A stretch of 64,000 nucleotides of DNA, taken from SB15 sp964557285. Lineage in GTDB: Bacteria > Chloroflexota > Anaerolineae > Aggregatilineales > J027. Positions 17,677-26,846 of the stretch are shown here, piece by piece (positions within the stretch are counted from its first letter, which is position 1; the number at the start of each line of letters is the position of its first letter). The notes beneath the pieces are model-generated. The model had not been told where the DNA came from. It did no database searches and worked only from the letters and a program-made list of their open reading frames with translations. A program made the position numbers and the translations under genes. The DNA lies in the NCBI GenBank assembly GCA_964557285.1, contig CAZKZS010000001.1, positions 8,835 to 72,834 of the forward strand, read 5' to 3'.

Positions 17677-19537
17677 ATCCTTGCTCAATCCAGATAGCAG
17701 CCCCCTGCGGCTGTTCCGGCAGAGCAAGCGCATAATTTTCAACCACCCGTTCCTGACCGGAGAAAAATTCCACAAAACGAGTCCCATTCGGGATGCCGCC
17801 GTGTGCTACCGGAAGTCGGCTGGCCGGACGGGGGACTCCGCTGCGATGTGCCACCACGAGGATCCGCCCTTCGCTGCTTTCACGCTGATATACAAAACTG
17901 TGTTCTTCAACCGCCAGCATTTGAAAACCGCCGCGCTGTAAAACAGGGGAACTGCGACGCAGGACGATGAGCCGGCGGTGAAATTCCAGCAGTTCCATAT
18001 TCCAGCCGGACTCATCCCAGACCATACACCCGCGTGACCGGAAACGTGGCACATCTTCCATGCCAATCTCATCTCCGTAATACAGCCCTGGCACGCCGGT
18101 GAAGGTCATCAGAATCACTACCGCCAGCCGATGCAGCGCGTCATTGCCGCCCAGTACAGAACGCACCCGTGAAGTATCGTGACTGTCCAGCAAATTGTAC
18201 TGCTGCAACAGAATCGTCCAGGGGATGGCGGCGCGGCGGGTGCGCCAGGTTTCTTCTAAAGCGGTGGTCGGCCACTGATTCGGAGAAAGGATTTCTTCAT
18301 CCAGCCCAAAGGCCAAAATTTTATACCCGCGCAGCCAGTGGAGCAGGGGAATCGACATGCCCATATAATTCATTACCCCGTCTAACTGGTCGCCCTGAAG
18401 CTGAATCGTGGCATCAAAGAAATTTTCGCCCATCAGGTAGGCATCAGGACGGGTTTCTTTGACCGCCTGCCGAATCCCGCGCCCGACTTCGATTCCTAAC
18501 TGGGTTTCGCCCTGCCTGCCCAGCATATTGGCGACATCCACACGCCAGCCATCTGCTGCGTAGGGTGGTTTGAGCCAGCGCCGAAAAATGGCATTTTCAC
18601 CTTCATAAATACGGCGGCGTAATTCCGCACTGCGGTAATTCAATTTGGGCAGCGACCACACCCCTAACCAGGTGGCGTAGTCGTCCGGGTGCTGGTGAAA
18701 CGTAAAAAAGTCGGCTTCCTGCGTGTTCTGATTTTGCCAGGCGGCCTGAAACCAGTGGCTGTAATACCCGCAGTGATTCGGCACAATATCCAGAATGTAC
18801 CGCATTTGCCGTTCATCCAGCGCCTGCCGGAGGCGAATCAGCGCTTCATTGCCGCCCAGATGGGGATCAACACTTTCGTAATCCACCACATCATATTTGT
18901 GGTTGGTATAGGCGGTAAAAACTGGATTTAAGTACAGCGCATTAACCCCCAATTTTTCCAGATAATCCAATCGCTGGGTGATACCCTGTAAATCGCCCCC
19001 ATAAAAAACGAGATGAAACGTATGGTCATCGGGGGCGGCTGTTCCCCAGGCATAGGTTTTGGGGCGCTGGCCGCGAAATTCATAGTCATCCGGCTGCGGG
19101 TCGTTGGTAGGGTCGCCGTTGGCAAACGTATCCGGGAAAATCTGATAAAACACTGCATCTTGCAGCCAGGCGGGAGTGTGATAATTTGCCAGAATCCGAA
19201 AATCGGTGCTGTCCAGAGGTTCGTGTTCTCCGGCGCCAGCAGCCGTATACCACCACATGCCATCTTCTGCTTCAATCAAAAAACGGTAATGCACGGTGGG
19301 TTCATTGATGAGCAAATCCGCTTCCCACCAGCGAACGGGCGGCTCGTGCCGTTCCAGAGTCATCTGGCCGATAAACTGTTCCCCATCAGGAAAAATCCGC
19401 AAAAAGACTCGTTTGATAGGGGCATTTTCGCCCACCCGCAGCCGAATTTTGACGGTTTCTCCCAAACGCGGATACAAATGAGATACATATTTGTCTGAGC
19501 CATCATGATGCAGCGTGCTGAGCCAGGCTGGAAGCAT
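17675..19537 (-). CDS. GH13 alpha-glucosidase / cyclomaltodextrinase-type enzyme (MalZ-like)
   Basis: 620 residues with an N-terminal beta-sandwich (1-115) and a TIM barrel. All four GH13 regions are present: DIVPNH (D250-H255), GWRVDVANM (nucleophile D334), LMGENFF (acid/base E371) and LLDSHDTSR (D454). The N-domain and the HKYDVVDYESVDPHLGG segment (about 213-229) match the neopullulanase, cyclomaltodextrinase and maltodextrin glucosidase subfamilies. It would cleave alpha-1,4-linked maltodextrins in the cytoplasm, as no signal peptide is present. A second GH13 enzyme of branching type lies at 31459. Confidence 0.9.
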   Translation of the reverse strand: MLPAWLSTLHHDGSDKYVSHLYPRLGETVKIRLRVGENAPIKRVFLRIFPDGEQFIGQMTLERHEPPVRWWEADLLINEPTVHYRFLIEAEDGMWWYTAAGAGEHEPLDSTDFRILANYHTPAWLQDAVFYQIFPDTFANGDPTNDPQPDDYEFRGQRPKTYAWGTAAPDDHTFHLVFYGGDLQGITQRLDYLEKLGVNALYLNPVFTAYTNHKYDVVDYESVDPHLGGNEALIRLRQALDERQMRYILDIVPNHCGYYSHWFQAAWQNQNTQEADFFTFHQHPDDYATWLGVWSLPKLNYRSAELRRRIYEGENAIFRRWLKPPYAADGWRVDVANMLGRQGETQLGIEVGRGIRQAVKETRPDAYLMGENFFDATIQLQGDQLDGVMNYMGMSIPLLHWLRGYKILAFGLDEEILSPNQWPTTALEETWRTRRAAIPWTILLQQYNLLDSHDTSRVRSVLGGNDALHRLAVVILMTFTGVPGLYYGDEIGMEDVPRFRSRGCMVWDESGWNMELLEFHRRLIVLRRSSPVLQRGGFQMLAVEEHSFVYQRESSEGRILVVAHRSGVPRPASRLPVAHGGIPNGTRFVEFFSGQERVVENYALALPEQPQGAAIWIEQG

Positions 19538-19583
19538 GGAATTTCCTTATCTAAACCGTTTTAGTTAATTGTGGACTGCTTAT

Positions 19584-20051
19584 TTAAAACTTGCAAGTGC
19601 CGATGTAGTAACGATCCCGTCCCACCAGGTCTACCGGAGCAAGAGGCGCTTCCGAAAGGCTGATATGGGTTAGCGGGAGGTGGGTTTTTACAAAGGAGAG
19701 TTCATCCAGCGTATATGTTGTCACGAGCAGCACCCCATGTAAGTAGGCGGGCAGGGTTTCAAAAATGGTTTTCCAGCGTTCGGGGTATTTATTCACATCC
19801 GGGTGACGAATTAGAATCAGGCCAAACGTGCAAGCAAAAGGCAAATGGACGGCATCGGCCTGAACCTTCCAGACTGCGTTTTTTTTCAGCCGCATAATAT
19901 CCAGCCCAATCACTGCCCAATCGGGAAAGAGGGTTTGCAGCGCTCCCGCTTCAACAAACGCGCCGCACCCGATACTAAGCAGGCGCGGCGGCTGCGGACG
20001 AAGCGGAAGCTGCTGAATCAAGCTGATAAGACGGGCATCACTGTTCAGCAT
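19584..20051 (-). CDS. Small class I SAM-dependent methyltransferase-like protein
   Basis: 155 residues, shorter than usual for the family. The SAM-binding motif I is LLSIGCGAFVEAGAL and the acidic end of strand 2 is VIGLDIMRL. QADAVHLPF is motif II-like, but a clear catalytic NPPY-type motif is absent. The substrate is unknown. Its start overlaps the end of the metallophosphoesterase upstream by 14 bases, so it belongs to the same minus-strand transcription unit. Confidence 0.65.
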   Translation of the reverse strand: MLNSDARLISLIQQLPLRPQPPRLLSIGCGAFVEAGALQTLFPDWAVIGLDIMRLKKNAVWKVQADAVHLPFACTFGLILIRHPDVNKYPERWKTIFETLPAYLHGVLLVTTYTLDELSFVKTHLPLTHISLSEAPLAPVDLVGRDRYYIGTCKF

Positions 20052-20805
20052 TCCGCAGGCGGCGAGTCATCAAATCCAATGCAGGGAATTGACCTTCAGC
20101 TAAGGCGCGAATCGTGGTTTCCATATCATAGGCAACCCGCCGTAAATCCACCTGCACACGCCCCGCCTCAAAAGTCAGAATGGCGTAAGCAGCGCGGGGG
20201 TCGCCATCAAAAGGAAAGCCAACGCTGCCGGGGTTGACCATCCGCCAGCCGCCGCCGACAACCCTGTTCATTGCTTTATGGGTATGTCCCCCCAACGCTA
20301 AACTGCCTTCGCGGTCAATCAGGGCGTCGCGTACTTCATGGTCGGGCGTATCCGGCAGTAAATAGCCTTCGTCGTCGCCGGGGATGGCATGAAAGCCTAT
20401 CACCCACCCGTAATCTTCCACTTCCAGCGCCAGGTCAGTCCCCAATTCCTGAAGATACTTCATGTCCTCCCACGACATGCGTTCCAGCGCCCAGGTGAAC
20501 ATGGCATCCCGTTCGCGGGTTTTTTCGGCGGCAGTGGACCAGTTTTCTTCGGTAAAGGGTGGGGTTTTGTGCCGGACTCCGGTGATAAGATAGCGGTCTG
20601 TGTTGCCCTGAATCACTTTGGCGTCTTTCAGGTCACGCACCTGTTGAATACAGGCCGAAGGGTCGGGGCCAAATGCAGCTAAATCTCCCAGCACCCATAT
20701 TGTATCCGCGCCGCCTGCAACTTCCAGATCGGTTAAGACGGCTTTCAGTGCTTCTCTATTGCCATGAATATCAGATAGAACAGCTAAACGCATTTTTTCG
20801 CTCAC
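20038..20805 (-). CDS. Metallophosphoesterase (YfcE / ApaH-like calcineurin fold)
   Basis: 255 residues with the metal-binding motifs of the calcineurin-like superfamily: SDIHGNREAL (D-x-H), VLGDLAAFGP (GD), QGNTD (GNxD), IGFHAIPGDDEG and LGGHTHKAM (GHTH). Relatives hydrolyse phosphodiesters or phosphoproteins. The start is a GTG overlapping the stop of the MBL hydrolase; an ATG four codons later (20793) is the other option. Either way it is coupled to the upstream gene. Confidence 0.87.
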   Translation of the reverse strand: MSEKMRLAVLSDIHGNREALKAVLTDLEVAGGADTIWVLGDLAAFGPDPSACIQQVRDLKDAKVIQGNTDRYLITGVRHKTPPFTEENWSTAAEKTRERDAMFTWALERMSWEDMKYLQELGTDLALEVEDYGWVIGFHAIPGDDEGYLLPDTPDHEVRDALIDREGSLALGGHTHKAMNRVVGGGWRMVNPGSVGFPFDGDPRAAYAILTFEAGRVQVDLRRVAYDMETTIRALAEGQFPALDLMTRRLRNAEQ

Positions 20806-21458
20806 TCAGTAAATTTCAGCAGATAGGCCAGGTTAATGCTGTGAACTTTTTCGTTCCCGACGGTAGTCGCGGGGCCGTGACCGGGACAGAGGGTAAAGTC
20901 ATCGCCCAGCGTTAAAATCTGTTCAACAATACTTTTTTTCAGGGTAGCAGCGTCCGCGCCGGGCAAATCGGTACGTCCAATGCCGTTGTTAAAAATGCAG
21001 TCGCCCACAAAAGCAACTTTATACTCCGGCAGCACAAACGTCACATGCCCCGGCGAATGTCCCGGTGTAAAACGCACCTCAAACCGCAGTGACCCCAGAT
21101 GTAGCGCGTCCCCATGTTCCACAAATACATCCGGTTCGGCGGCTTCATCCTGCACCTGAATCCCAAACAGCCGCGCCCGCTGAGTCATGGCCTGAAGCTG
21201 CGCCACCTCATTCTGATGAATCCGCATGGGGACGTTTAAGGCTTCTTTGACGGGTTTGCTGGCAATCACATGGTCAAAATGAGCATGAGTAATCAGAATT
21301 TCGCGCACGGTATAGCCGTGTTCTTTGACTTTTTCCAGAATCACATCCGCTTCCGCCGCCGGATCAATAATCACCGCATCTCCGGTAGTGGAGTCACCGA
21401 CGATATAACAATTGGTTTGTAACGCGCCCAGAGGCAGTTGTGAGATTCGTAGGGACAT
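20802..21458 (-). CDS. MBL-fold metallohydrolase (glyoxalase II-like)
   Basis: 218 residues starting at 21458, where GGAAGGAGAG gives a strong ribosome binding site. The longer open frame to 21596 overlaps the upstream lipoprotein and begins with non-homologous sequence. The zinc-binding signature is THAHFDH, with further ligands in FTPGHSPGHVTF, FVGDCIFNNGIGRTDL and CPGHGP. This pattern belongs to the glyoxalase II / YcbL-like group that hydrolyses thioesters such as S-lactoylglutathione. The true substrate here is unknown. Confidence 0.88.
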   Translation of the reverse strand: MSLRISQLPLGALQTNCYIVGDSTTGDAVIIDPAAEADVILEKVKEHGYTVREILITHAHFDHVIASKPVKEALNVPMRIHQNEVAQLQAMTQRARLFGIQVQDEAAEPDVFVEHGDALHLGSLRFEVRFTPGHSPGHVTFVLPEYKVAFVGDCIFNNGIGRTDLPGADAATLKKSIVEQILTLGDDFTLCPGHGPATTVGNEKVHSINLAYLLKFTE

Positions 21459-21459
21459 T

Positions 21460-21894
21460 TTACTCTCCTTCCGGCGGGGTATCGGCCTGAAAGTCGCAGA
21501 TTTGCCAGTTGCCATCGCGTGCTTCCATGAGCAGTAAAACCGCGCCTTCTTCGTCGGTATTATGCACTTCGACCAGTTCCCCCAACCAGATAGCAAATTC
21601 TCCAGTCAGACGCACGTACACTAGATTTTCTTTGGGTTCGTCTACCACTTCAAATGTCGCCTGGGAAAGGTCAATTTTGCCCCCCAGTTCGGCGGCGTCG
21701 TCTGCCACCTGCGCCCGTAAGCTGAGGATAATTTCTTTGCAGACATACTTGTTGATATTTGGAATATCGCCACCGTACACAGCTTCCATGCCCGCTTTGG
21801 CATTGGGAAGGGGGTCGCCCGCTTTGTCGGCTTCCGAGTCTTTGCTGCACGCCGCCAGGATCATCACCAGCAGCAGAATCCAGAGAGGCCGCAT
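21460..21894 (-). CDS. Small lipoprotein
   Basis: 144 residues with a lipoprotein signal ending in the lipobox LAAC (C16), followed by an acidic mature part. The segment NINKYVCKEIILSLRAQ and the closing GNWQICDF resemble the repeated parts of the larger secreted protein encoded just upstream (for example YTCREYKML and NRWKWCQL). The two therefore look like relatives of an NTF2-like or DUF4878-type domain. Function is unknown. It begins one base inside the stop of the upstream gene. Confidence 0.7.
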   Translation of the reverse strand: MRPLWILLLVMILAACSKDSEADKAGDPLPNAKAGMEAVYGGDIPNINKYVCKEIILSLRAQVADDAAELGGKIDLSQATFEVVDEPKENLVYVRLTGEFAIWLGELVEVHNTDEEGAVLLLMEARDGNWQICDFQADTPPEGE

Positions 21895-23009
21895 TAATTG
21901 GCCTCCTCAGTGGCCTGCATTTCGATAAGCTGTACTTCGGTTAACTGACACCATTTCCAGCGATTATCTTCATACACCATACGGGCGGCAGGGCCAAATA
22001 TATCGGCAGCAGAAGCCACCTGCCCATCCCCAAACAGGATAATGACCTGCTCCAGGTTCAATACAGAGGCTTCATCGAGATTTTCCGGTGACGGCACAAA
22101 AAATTCCGGTGGCACACGCACATCGGCAACATCCCGGCTGCTCCATGCTTCAGCAGGTTCACGGATGAGCATTTTGTATTCGCGGCAGGTATAACGGTCA
22201 AGTTCTTCGGTGCGGTAGCGGTAAAAACCCAGCAGAAAATTAACCGCGCCGCGCTCGCCTTCCCGGTAGCCGCCGCAGAATTTCCAGCCGTTTTCCCGGA
22301 TAAGTACAGGCGTGGGAAAGTCGGCACGTTCCTGTAAAGCCACCACTGCCCCATCATCCCGATTGACTCTAAGCACGCCAGAGGTACTCACTTTGAGCGT
22401 GTAGCCTTCTGCTTGCAGGCTGGAAATGCCCCAGTCGTTATTTTCAGCCAGTGTATATCGGCTGTTTTCCTGAGCAATCTGGATCAGGTCAGGCTGCTTT
22501 TCCGCACAGACCAGATTTTGTAGGGTTTCCGTATCCCCTGTATAAAAGGCGTTATAAAAATTATAGGCCACGTCATAGGCGGACTCTTCAGTTAAGGCCA
22601 GGTCATCCAGGCTGATGACAATCGCCGGAGGGCGGGGCGGGCAAATTTTCCATGTTCCCTCTTTCACCATCCGAATCGGTTCGGTAGGAAGTTCAACCAG
22701 GAGGGAGGTAGAAACGCTGCCTGAAATAGTCACCACAGCTTCCGATTCGTTGATAACCTCTGCCGTAAACGTTAAGCCGCTGGTATCCACTGGAGCGCCG
22801 CTTCGGGCGGCAGCCAGCGTCCGGTATTCGCGTTCGGTATACAGGATGTCGCTGCAAATGAAGGAAGCGACTTCCGCATAAGCATCGGGCGGGCTGTTCA
22901 GCAGGGCTTCATAGAAGGCACGCGCGGTTGCTTCCGGCGGAAGTTCCTGTGCCATCCCGCCGGAAAGACTCATCACAGCAACGATGAACATTAATACCCA
23001 TTTTTTCAT
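21894..23009 (-). CDS. Secreted protein with repeated small domains
   Basis: 371 residues from the ATG at 23009, six bases after GGGAGAG; a GTG two codons earlier would leave no spacing to that site. A signal peptide is visible (MKKWVLMFIVAVMSLSGGMAQ). The mature chain seems to hold three similar units, each with a cysteine helix (FICSDILYTEREYR, LVCAEKQPDLIQ, YTCREYKMLIRE) and a closing strand with W-K-x-C (TWKICPP, GWKFCGG, RWKWCQL). The lipoprotein downstream carries a single such unit. I know no function for the family. Confidence 0.72.
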   Translation of the reverse strand: MKKWVLMFIVAVMSLSGGMAQELPPEATARAFYEALLNSPPDAYAEVASFICSDILYTEREYRTLAAARSGAPVDTSGLTFTAEVINESEAVVTISGSVSTSLLVELPTEPIRMVKEGTWKICPPRPPAIVISLDDLALTEESAYDVAYNFYNAFYTGDTETLQNLVCAEKQPDLIQIAQENSRYTLAENNDWGISSLQAEGYTLKVSTSGVLRVNRDDGAVVALQERADFPTPVLIRENGWKFCGGYREGERGAVNFLLGFYRYRTEELDRYTCREYKMLIREPAEAWSSRDVADVRVPPEFFVPSPENLDEASVLNLEQVIILFGDGQVASAADIFGPAARMVYEDNRWKWCQLTEVQLIEMQATEEAN

Positions 23010-23061
23010 AGCCACTCTCCCGTAAATCCCGATTATATATGTTCACGGGAGTCCATGCGAA

Positions 23062-24366
23062 TTAATTCTGCCATGTCCCCGTTGGAGTCGGCGTCCATGT
23101 TTGGGAAGGCGTGGGGCTGCCATACCATTCTGCGAACTGCGTTTGTGTGGCGGCGGGAACAGCCGTGAGATGTTCGCTCTGCACAACGGCGGTTGCTTCT
23201 GCATCCACGTAATTTTCGCTGACCGTCACGCTGAACAGCGGTTCAGTGTTCACCACGTAAAATTTACGCACAACTTCAAACCAGGTTTGTCCCGGACGCA
23301 GCATAATCGGTGTTTTATTTTCATCCCTATAACGAATATACACCCCGCCCCGGTCACGGTTACGAAACCACTCACCTTTGTACCAGCGTCCATCCCGGAA
23401 CACCCATGCACCGCCCGTTCCCCAGAGTTGATGTTCCAGCGCCAGCCCCCCTATTTCGCTTTCATAAACATCTGGTCGGTCAACATGCCACACTTCAATA
23501 ATGACCACATTATCCGCCGTTATCTGTTCTCCGGTAGCAGCATCAATATGCGGCAGGCCGCTGTCCCAGCGATAATATTGGTTGTCCTGCGGGTTATACT
23601 GCCAGCGCGTCAGGGAACGGTCACTGTACCAGTCGATTTCTATATCGTTGGCGAGTTCACCGCCCGCGTCGGGCGTTTCGTTAAAAGCCAGACCCGTAGC
23701 AATCATGCCATCATTCACCTGACGGCGTTCGGCTTCCTGCCAGATGGCGACGGTATTGGCAAAAAGGGTATGTTCAAACGGGCGGCTGTCCCATCGGATG
23801 CGGCAAAACGACGGGCAGTTAACCCCAATCTGTGGGCTTAAGGCACGCCATTTCCATTCCGATGCCAGGATAAACTCCCGAATCCAGTCATTTGACCCAC
23901 TGTAGCCCAGCAGCGCGTTATACGCATTAACCAGTTCTATATCCATGAGACGGGCGGAACGGATGCTGCCGACCATTTCCGGCGCGTTGCTGCGATAAAA
24001 GGCAGCAAAGCGGGTGACTCCCCCTTCGACCTCATATTCATATACAAGGTCCGCAAAACTCAGGCCATACTGTGGGCGCACCACTTCGGGAAAATTGCTG
24101 ATTTTTAAAATCAGGGTGCGGCGGCTGCGGGCTTCTTCACTGGGATAGGGCAGTCCGGTCAGGGGATTGTAATTTTCAGGAAATTCACGCGGCCCGATGG
24201 TTGTTGGGGTTATCGTGGGGGTTTCGGTAGCCGCTATTTCGGTCATGCGCTGGGTATTGGTCGGAATCAGGGTGGGCTGCTGTGCAACACCCGCCTGTAC
24301 GGTCAGCCCCAGCAGCAAAACAATCAGCGTAAGCAGGATAAAAGAGAGTAAGACTCGATGCCGCAT
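23062..24366 (-). CDS. DUF3048 domain protein (YerB-like), secreted
   Basis: 434 residues from the ATG at 24366, preceded by GAGG; a start at 24396 has no ribosome binding site. A signal segment (VLLSFILLTLIVLLLGLTVQ) and a Thr-rich linker precede the DUF3048 domain. That domain is recognised by NPLTGLPYPSEEARSRR, VRPQYGLSFADLVYEYEVEGG and FYRSNAPEMVGSIRSAR, with the C-terminal half in GRWYKGEWFRNRDRGG. YerB of Bacillus is a lipoprotein of unknown function. The protein ends in another TPSQTWTPTPTG tail. Confidence 0.82.
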   Translation of the reverse strand: MRHRVLLSFILLTLIVLLLGLTVQAGVAQQPTLIPTNTQRMTEIAATETPTITPTTIGPREFPENYNPLTGLPYPSEEARSRRTLILKISNFPEVVRPQYGLSFADLVYEYEVEGGVTRFAAFYRSNAPEMVGSIRSARLMDIELVNAYNALLGYSGSNDWIREFILASEWKWRALSPQIGVNCPSFCRIRWDSRPFEHTLFANTVAIWQEAERRQVNDGMIATGLAFNETPDAGGELANDIEIDWYSDRSLTRWQYNPQDNQYYRWDSGLPHIDAATGEQITADNVVIIEVWHVDRPDVYESEIGGLALEHQLWGTGGAWVFRDGRWYKGEWFRNRDRGGVYIRYRDENKTPIMLRPGQTWFEVVRKFYVVNTEPLFSVTVSENYVDAEATAVVQSEHLTAVPAATQTQFAEWYGSPTPSQTWTPTPTGTWQN

Positions 24367-24436
24367 AGATTCCTCGTCCAAAATGCGGCACAACATTTTA
24401 CAGGAGTTCGTGGTATCTCGAAAGAACGTAGGGGAG

Positions 24437-25366
24437 TCAGTGGATGGACAAAATCACTTCAGCCAGAGCAATTTCTTCGTGAACGTTTGCCTGCATAAAT
24501 AGCTGATAGGCTTCTTCTGCCCACTGTTTGGCAGCTTCAAGAGTGCCATGTCGCATCTGGTAGCGGGCTTCTTCCATGCAGATTCTTCCCCGCATCACAA
24601 CCAGCCGTTCTGTATCCAAAAACTGGCGTCCCTGCTTGTAATAGTAGGCTGGGGGATGCTGATGGGTCGCATCACCTCCGGCAATATGCGCTTGAACAAA
24701 AGAGGTTCGCGCGCAGATAATGGAATCTCTTGTCCCTGCCGCGTACTCATAGGCCAGATTCACCAACGGCCAGGCGGCCTCAAACTGCTGATGGTGCAGG
24801 GCAATTTCCGCCTGAATAAATTTAGCAACGGCATAAGAAGTGGTTGAGGTGGCTGTGTCATCCCCAATGATTTCAAGGCAGGTTTGAACACAGTGTTCGG
24901 CCTGTGCATAATCTTCCAGCGCAAGCAGGGCGGAGGCCATGTTACTTTGCAGATAGGCTCTGGCACGTTTGGCGTTAAAATCATCTCCTGTTTGGGCTAT
25001 CTCAAAACCCCGTTTGCAATACTCCACGGACTCAGAAAATCGACCTGTCAGGTACAAATAATGTGCCAGATTATTCATGCAGCGTGCCATGCCAAAAATA
25101 TGCTTCTGCTGCTGGTAGAGTTGAAAGGCTCGCAAAAGATGAGTTTCGCCCGTGTGGTTATGCCCATACAGCCAGTAGATAATGCCCGCCGTCATATAGA
25201 TTTGAGCAGCAAGTGAATAATCCTGAAAATATTCAGCAATGGGAACATACCCTAACAGGGCTTTTGTATCGGTTTCCAGACGGACTTCACCGCGCAGGGA
25301 ACGTTCAAAAATTTCCTGGGTAATTTTAGAAATCATCTGGAGCGCTGGATTTTGCTCAGTAGACAT
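24437..25366 (-). CDS. TPR-repeat protein
   Basis: 309 residues, almost all helical, with tetratricopeptide-like pairs such as MARCMNNLAHYLYLTGRFSES and YLQSNMASALLALEDYAQAE. No DNA-binding or enzymatic domain is visible. It resembles the TPR tails of large bacterial regulators standing alone, so a protein-interaction role is likely. It is divergent from the phosphatase at 25436. Confidence 0.7.
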   Translation of the reverse strand: MSTEQNPALQMISKITQEIFERSLRGEVRLETDTKALLGYVPIAEYFQDYSLAAQIYMTAGIIYWLYGHNHTGETHLLRAFQLYQQQKHIFGMARCMNNLAHYLYLTGRFSESVEYCKRGFEIAQTGDDFNAKRARAYLQSNMASALLALEDYAQAEHCVQTCLEIIGDDTATSTTSYAVAKFIQAEIALHHQQFEAAWPLVNLAYEYAAGTRDSIICARTSFVQAHIAGGDATHQHPPAYYYKQGRQFLDTERLVVMRGRICMEEARYQMRHGTLEAAKQWAEEAYQLFMQANVHEEIALAEVILSIH

Positions 25367-25435
25367 GGTTTCATTTTTCAGTAAGATTCATAAGGTCTTA
25401 TTTTACTGTGGTCCGGCGAAATGTGGGGAGATTTC

Positions 25436-25984
25436 ATGAAAATTTTACCGGCGCATCCGAAATGGGTGCGTTCTAAAGGGGTCGTGGTGCTTCTGTGGGC
25501 GCTGTCGCGGCTGAATGACCAGCTTCCGATTCGGGCGGTGCTGATGCCGTTTGTGCGTATCACCTCCCAATTGTATGTCGGGCCGCAGCTAACCCTACCT
25601 GGCTGGAAAAAACTTCAAAAACATGGCGTGACCAGCATCGTGAATCTGCGTGTAGAACTGGATGACCGTGAGCGTGGGATTCATCCTGACCATTACCTCT
25701 GGCTACCGACGATTGACCACACTTCTCCCACCGTCGAGCAGTTGATTCAGGGCGCACAATTTATCAAAGAACGCATCGACGCGGGCGAAAGTGTGTATAT
25801 TCACTGCGCGGCGGGGGTCGGACGAGCGCCCCTGGTGGCGGCGGCCTATCTGGTTTCGGAAGGCATGTCGGTTGACCAGGCGCGTACTTTTTTACGTGAG
25901 CGCCGCCCTTTTATTAACCAGTCGGAAAGTCAAAAACAGCGTTTAATTCAGTTTGCGGAGGCAATTGGGGCAAATGTCCGGTAG
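25436..25984 (+). CDS. Dual-specificity / protein tyrosine phosphatase-like protein
   Basis: 182 residues from the ATG at 25436, five bases after GGGGAG. The P-loop HCAAGVGRAP (C124 and R130) fits the HCx5R signature, and a candidate general acid is D94 in PTIDH. A hydrophobic N-terminal stretch (about 16-40) may touch the membrane. Similar proteins dephosphorylate tyrosine/serine residues or phospholipids. Its stop overlaps the PIG-L deacetylase start by 11 bases. Confidence 0.84.
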   Translation: MKILPAHPKWVRSKGVVVLLWALSRLNDQLPIRAVLMPFVRITSQLYVGPQLTLPGWKKLQKHGVTSIVNLRVELDDRERGIHPDHYLWLPTIDHTSPTVEQLIQGAQFIKERIDAGESVYIHCAAGVGRAPLVAAAYLVSEGMSVDQARTFLRERRPFINQSESQKQRLIQFAEAIGANVR

Positions 25985-26786
25985 ACGGTTGTTAATTTCA
26001 CTTGCTCATCCCGATGACGAATCCTTTGGGCTGGGCGGATTGATTGGCAAATATGTGGCGGAAGGGGTTGAAGTTTATTACATCTGTGCGACCAAAGGCG
26101 ACAGAGGCACAATCGCCGACGAACATCTGCAAAAATATGGTTCGATTGAGGCCGTGCGGGATGCTGAATTAGAATGTGCCTCCAAAGTGCTTGGGTTTAA
26201 AAAGGTCTATAAACTGGGCTACAGCGACAGTGGCATGAAAGGCAGCCCATTTAACAACGACCCGCATTGTCTGATACAGGCCAATGAAACTGTTGTGACC
26301 GGACAAATTGCTGATATTATGCAAGAAGTACAGCCGCAGGTCGTCATTACTTTTGACCCTTTCGGCGGTTACGGGCATCCTGACCACATTTTTATGCACC
26401 ACGCTACCACCCGCGCCTTTCATTCGATTTCCACAAATCGCCCCCAGAAGTTGTATTACACGGTGCTGTCGCGGCGTCAACTGCGGGTATTCATCCTGCT
26501 GATGCGGCTGCGGGGGGTGAATCCGCGTAAGGCAGGCGTGAATCAGGATTTGGATTTTGTGGAAATTTTGCAGCAAACCCTCTTCCCCACCACCAAAATT
26601 AACGTTCAGCGTTATGTTGACCTGTGGCAGGAGGCATCCCTGTGCCATGCCAGCCAGGTGAATCCCCGCACCGGGATGCCGCGTTTTTTGCGGCGGGTGA
26701 TTACCCGGCGGCAGTCGCTTTATCGTGCCTTTCCGGAGGTTTCCAATGGCGCAAACCTGGAACGGGATATTTTTGAAGGCATCTAA
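25974..26786 (+). CDS. PIG-L family deacetylase
   Basis: 270 residues from the ATG at 25974. The zinc site is the LAHPDDESFG motif (H12, D14, D15) with the later HPDHIFMHH. The family removes N-acetyl groups from sugar substrates (GlcNAc-PI, GlcNAc-Ins, GlcNAc-malate for bacillithiol). Which of these applies cannot be told. It overlaps the phosphatase upstream. A TTG seven codons earlier is possible but less likely. Confidence 0.86.
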   Translation: MSGRRLLISLAHPDDESFGLGGLIGKYVAEGVEVYYICATKGDRGTIADEHLQKYGSIEAVRDAELECASKVLGFKKVYKLGYSDSGMKGSPFNNDPHCLIQANETVVTGQIADIMQEVQPQVVITFDPFGGYGHPDHIFMHHATTRAFHSISTNRPQKLYYTVLSRRQLRVFILLMRLRGVNPRKAGVNQDLDFVEILQQTLFPTTKINVQRYVDLWQEASLCHASQVNPRTGMPRFLRRVITRRQSLYRAFPEVSNGANLERDIFEGI

Positions 26787-26816
26787 TTGGGAAGAATGTG
26801 TCCTTTGGGCTATAAT
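26787..26816 (+). promoter_or_regulatory. Sigma70-type promoter (TTGGGA-N18-TATAAT)
   Basis: TTGGGA at 26787-26792 and a perfect TATAAT at 26811-26816 with an 18-base spacer. The predicted start of transcription is about 23 bases before the ATG of the secreted protein at 26847. The -35 begins directly after the deacetylase stop. Confidence 0.65.
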
Positions 26817-26846
26817 AAATCTAGTTTAGTTCAAAGGAGATTAAAG

